Shown: in pieces, positions 49,845-52,646 of the stretch | Layout of the letters: each line of letters opens with the position of its first letter | Position numbering within the stretch: position 1 is the stretch's first letter | Assembly: GCF_000282535.1 (NCBI RefSeq) | Contig: NZ_AKJC01000139.1 | Location: 1 to 52,646 of the forward strand | DNA: 52,646 bases | Reading direction: 5' to 3' | DNA from: Pseudomonas sp. GM84 | GTDB lineage: Bacteria; Pseudomonadota; Gammaproteobacteria; Pseudomonadales; Pseudomonadaceae | Position numbers and translations under genes: made by a program | Notes under the pieces: model-generated | What the model was told of the DNA's origin: nothing | The model's input: only the letters and a program-made list of their open reading frames with translations | Database searches by the model: none

Positions 49845-51149
49845 GTGAAACCGGTCAAAGTAGGCATCTGTGGGTTGGGGACCGTCGGTGGCGGTACCTT
49901 CAATGTACTTCAGCGCAACGCCGAGGAGATTGCCCGCCGTGCCGGGCGCGGTATTGAAGTGGCACAGATCGCCATGCGCTCGCAGAACCCGAACTGCCAG
50001 ATTACCGGTACCCCCATTACCGCTGATGTGTTCGACGTTGCGAGCAACCCGGAGATCGACATTGTCATCGAGCTGATCGGTGGCTACACCGTGGCCCGTG
50101 ACCTGGTGCTCAAGGCCATCGAAAACGGCAAGCACGTGGTCACCGCCAACAAGGCGCTGATCGCCGTGCACGGCAACGAAATCTTCGCCAAGGCCCGCGA
50201 GAAGGGCGTCATCGTCGCCTTCGAAGCCGCGGTGGCTGGCGGCATCCCGGTGATCAAGGCGATCCGCGAAGGCCTGTCGGCCAACCGCATCAACTGGCTG
50301 GCCGGGATCATCAACGGCACCGGCAACTTCATCCTCACCGAAATGCGCGAGAAAGGCCGTGCCTTCCCCGACGTGCTGGCCGAAGCCCAGGCGCTGGGTT
50401 ATGCCGAAGCCGACCCGACCTTCGACGTCGAAGGCATCGATGCCGCGCACAAGCTGACCATCCTGGCTTCCATCGCCTTCGGCATCCCGCTGCAGTTCGA
50501 AAAGGCCTACACCGAAGGCATCACCCAGCTGACCACCGCTGACGTGAATTACGCCGAGGCCCTGGGCTACCGCATCAAGCACCTGGGCGTGGCTCGCAGC
50601 ACCCCTGCGGGCATCGAGCTGCGCGTGCACCCGACGCTGATTCCGGCCGACCGCCTGATCGCCAACGTCAACGGCGTGATGAACGCGGTGATGGTCAACG
50701 GCGACGCTGCCGGTTCCACCCTGTACTACGGCGCCGGTGCCGGCATGGAGCCGACGGCTTCCTCGGTGGTCGCCGACCTGGTCGATGTGGTCCGCGCCAT
50801 GACGTCCGACCCGGAAAACCGTGTGCCGCACCTGGCCTTCCAGCCGGACTCGCTGTCGGCCCACCCGATCCTGCCGATCGAAGCCTGCGAAAGCGCCTAC
50901 TACCTGCGCATCCAGGCCAAGGACCACCCGGGCGTACTGGCCCAGGTGGCGAGCATCCTGTCGGAGCGCGGCATCAACATCGAGTCGATCATGCAGAAGG
51001 AAGCCGAGGAACAGGATGGCCTGGTGCCGATGATCCTGCTGACCCACGGTGTGGTCGAGCAGCGCATCAATGACGCCATCGTCGCCCTGGAAGCCCTGCA
51101 GGACGTGGTCGGCAAGGTCGTGCGCATCCGCGTCGAACAGCTCAACTAA
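49845..51149 (+). CDS. hom: Homoserine dehydrogenase
   Basis: A 434-residue stand-alone enzyme reducing aspartate semialdehyde to homoserine. The NAD(P) site VGICGLGTVGGGT is at about 5-17, the active region VAGGIPVIKAIREGL at about 128-142, and the catalytic domain includes GIINGTGNFILTEM (about 155-168). A C-terminal ACT domain (about 352-425: LRIQAKDHPGVLAQVASIL) should bind threonine for feedback inhibition. The start is GTG 49845 with GGAG 6 bases upstream; an ATG at 49797 would add 16 unconserved residues. It is followed by thrC at 54 bases. Confidence 0.96.
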   Translation: MKPVKVGICGLGTVGGGTFNVLQRNAEEIARRAGRGIEVAQIAMRSQNPNCQITGTPITADVFDVASNPEIDIVIELIGGYTVARDLVLKAIENGKHVVTANKALIAVHGNEIFAKAREKGVIVAFEAAVAGGIPVIKAIREGLSANRINWLAGIINGTGNFILTEMREKGRAFPDVLAEAQALGYAEADPTFDVEGIDAAHKLTILASIAFGIPLQFEKAYTEGITQLTTADVNYAEALGYRIKHLGVARSTPAGIELRVHPTLIPADRLIANVNGVMNAVMVNGDAAGSTLYYGAGAGMEPTASSVVADLVDVVRAMTSDPENRVPHLAFQPDSLSAHPILPIEACESAYYLRIQAKDHPGVLAQVASILSERGINIESIMQKEAEEQDGLVPMILLTHGVVEQRINDAIVALEALQDVVGKVVRIRVEQLN

Positions 51150-51159
51150 TTTCCCCCAC

Positions 51160-51177
51160 GGGCCGCGACGGCGGCCC
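51160..51177 (+). other. Hairpin between hom and thrC
   Basis: GGGCCGC at 51160-51166 and GCGGCCC at 51171-51177 with loop GACG. There is no T-run. It may modulate the hom:thrC transcript ratio or protect an end. Confidence 0.45.
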
Positions 51178-51203
51178 GGGCCCAGCATCGAAGGTTTGTA
51201 GCC

Positions 51204-52613
51204 ATGCGTTATATCAGCACCCGCGGCCAGGCACCGGCCCTGAATTTCGAAGACGTCCTGCTGGCGGGCCTTGCCAGCGACGGCGGCCTGTACGTACCCG
51301 AGAACCTGCCACGCTTCACCCAGGAAGAGATCGCCTCCTGGGCCGGCCTGCCGTACCACGAGCTGGCCTTCCGGGTGATGCGCCCGTTCGTCACCGGCAG
51401 CATTGCCGACGCCGACTTCAAGAAGATCCTCGAAGAAACCTACGGTGAGTTCGCCCACGCCGCGGTCGCACCGCTGCGTCAGCTGAACAGCAACGAGTGG
51501 GTCATGGAGCTGTTCCACGGCCCGACCCTGGCCTTCAAGGACTTCGCCCTGCAGCTGCTCGGCCGCCTGCTCGACCACGTGCTGGCCAAGCGCGGCGAGC
51601 GCGTGGTGATCATCGGTGCCACCAGTGGTGACACCGGTTCCGCTGCCATCGAAGGCTGCCGCCGTTGCGACAACGTCGACATCTTCATCCTTCACCCGCA
51701 CCAGCGTGTGTCGGAAGTGCAGCGCCGTCAGATGACTACCATCTTCGGTGAGAACATCCACAACATCGCCATCGAAGGCAACTTCGACGACTGCCAGGAA
51801 ATGGTCAAGGCCAGCTTCGCCGACCAGTCCTTCCTCAAGGGCACTCGCCTGGTGGCGGTCAACTCGATCAACTGGGCGCGGATCATGGCCCAGATCGTCT
51901 ACTACTTCCATGCTGCCCTGCAGCTGGGTGGCCCGGCCCGTTCGGTGGCGTTCTCGGTGCCGACCGGCAACTTCGGCGACATCTTCGCCGGTTACCTGGC
52001 GCGCAACATGGGTCTGCCGATCAGCCAGCTGGTGGTGGCAACCAACCGCAACGACATCCTGCACCGCTTCATGAGCGGCAACCAGTACGTCAAGGAAACC
52101 CTGCACGCGACCCTGTCGCCGTCGATGGACATCATGGTCTCGTCCAACTTCGAGCGCCTGCTGTTCGACCTGCATGGCCGCAACGGCGCCGCCATCGGCG
52201 AGCTGATGGCCAACTTCAAGCAGGGCGGCGGCTTCAGCGTCGAGCAAGACCGCTGGACCGAAGCCCGCAAGCTGTTCGATTCGCTGGCCGTGAGCGATGA
52301 GCAGACCTGCGAGACCATCGCTGAAGTCTTTGCCAGCACCGGTGAAGTGCTCGACCCGCACACCGCGATCGGCGTCAAGGCCGCCCGCGAGTGCCGCCGC
52401 AGCCTGGACACGCCGATGGTGGTGCTGGGCACTGCGCACCCGGTCAAGTTCCCGGAAGCGGTGGAGAAGGCTGGCGTCGGCAAGGCGCTGGAGCTGCCCG
52501 AGCACTTGAGCGACCTGTTCAGCCGCGAAGAGCGCTGCACGGTACTGGCCAACGACCTGAAGGCAGTGCAGGCCTTCGTCAGCCAGCACGGTAATCGCGG
52601 CAAGCCGCTTTAA
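51204..52613 (+). CDS. thrC: Threonine synthase
   Basis: A 469-residue pyridoxal-phosphate enzyme converting O-phosphohomoserine to threonine. The cofactor Lys lies in TLAFKDFALQ (K112). The phosphate-binding segment GATSGDTGSAAIEG is near 140-153 and SVPTGNFGDIFAGY near 253-266. Length fits the longer class of threonine synthases found in proteobacteria and fungi. GAAGG lies about 10 bases before ATG 51204. It forms a threonine-synthesis pair with hom. Confidence 0.97.
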   Translation: MRYISTRGQAPALNFEDVLLAGLASDGGLYVPENLPRFTQEEIASWAGLPYHELAFRVMRPFVTGSIADADFKKILEETYGEFAHAAVAPLRQLNSNEWVMELFHGPTLAFKDFALQLLGRLLDHVLAKRGERVVIIGATSGDTGSAAIEGCRRCDNVDIFILHPHQRVSEVQRRQMTTIFGENIHNIAIEGNFDDCQEMVKASFADQSFLKGTRLVAVNSINWARIMAQIVYYFHAALQLGGPARSVAFSVPTGNFGDIFAGYLARNMGLPISQLVVATNRNDILHRFMSGNQYVKETLHATLSPSMDIMVSSNFERLLFDLHGRNGAAIGELMANFKQGGGFSVEQDRWTEARKLFDSLAVSDEQTCETIAEVFASTGEVLDPHTAIGVKAARECRRSLDTPMVVLGTAHPVKFPEAVEKAGVGKALELPEHLSDLFSREERCTVLANDLKAVQAFVSQHGNRGKPL

Positions 52614-52626
52614 GCGGAAGTCGAAG

Positions 52627-52643
52627 GGGCCGCTGTGCGGCCC
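52627..52643 (+). terminator. Hairpin after thrC (cut by the window edge)
   Basis: GGGCCGC at 52627-52633 and GCGGCCC at 52637-52643 form a 7-bp stem. Whether a T-run follows lies outside the window. Confidence 0.5.
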
Positions 52644-52646
52644 AAT

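Noticed and set aside
49782..52589. A 935-codon open frame antisense to hom and thrC
   Set aside because: Same GC-driven shadow effect; both sense genes have complete catalytic motifs.

Overview
The window is a GC-rich, densely packed chromosomal stretch whose gene content and order point to the genus Pseudomonas, most likely the P. putida group. The evidence is the order gts glucose transporter / oprB / hexR / zwf-pgl-eda, a CcsA-like gene next to ffh, the rpsP-rimM-trmD-rplS operon, xerD-dsbC-hom-thrC, and two subtypes of Pseudomonas-style REP elements. I see no tRNA, rRNA, CRISPR array, insertion sequence or prophage.

Layout. Positions 1-6.8 kb hold glucose uptake and the Entner-Doudoroff route: the end of a sugar ABC ATPase gene, oprB, a hexose-phosphate mutarotase, the regulator hexR, and divergently the zwf-pgl-eda operon. 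Positions 7-9 kb hold leuA, preceded on its own strand by a 25-codon leucine-rich leader ORF that suggests transcription attenuation. Positions 9-15.2 kb hold an M23 peptidase, xseA, a zinc-ribbon protein of unknown function, and guaB-guaA. Positions 15.2-25.5 kb hold an LtaS-like membrane sulfatase-fold protein, a Tat-exported multicopper oxidase coupled to tadA, mltF, purL and a small NIF3/YqfO-like gene.

Positions 25.5-33.5 kb are the accessory part. Two divergent paralogues of a bacterial HET-C-domain protein flank a secreted DRGH-type DNA/RNA endonuclease. They are followed by a PhoX-type Tat-exported phosphatase with a candidate Pho-box array and by a decayed start of a two-partner-secretion (ShlB/FhaC) transporter. 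The first HET-C protein carries an N-terminal HExxH (HEFGH) metalloprotease-like motif. In the second the same motif is aligned but destroyed. This locus is the best candidate for an undescribed system.

Positions 33.5-41.7 kb hold an L,D-transpeptidase, two Nudix hydrolases, a gamma-carbonic-anhydrase-like protein, a DUF1289 protein, a VUT-family transporter, purT, an MHS-type MFS transporter, a CNNM/CorC-type protein and a CcsA/YpjD-like protein. Positions 42-52.6 kb are core genes: ffh, rpsP-rimM-trmD-rplS, an acyl-CoA thioesterase, a CPA-type antiporter with a TrkA-N-like tail, xerD, dsbC, hom and thrC.

Together the core genes serve carbon entry (glucose to KDPG), purine synthesis (guaB, guaA, purL, purT), amino-acid synthesis (leuA, hom, thrC) and translation/secretion. 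All functions are read from sequence motifs and family knowledge; no database search was run.
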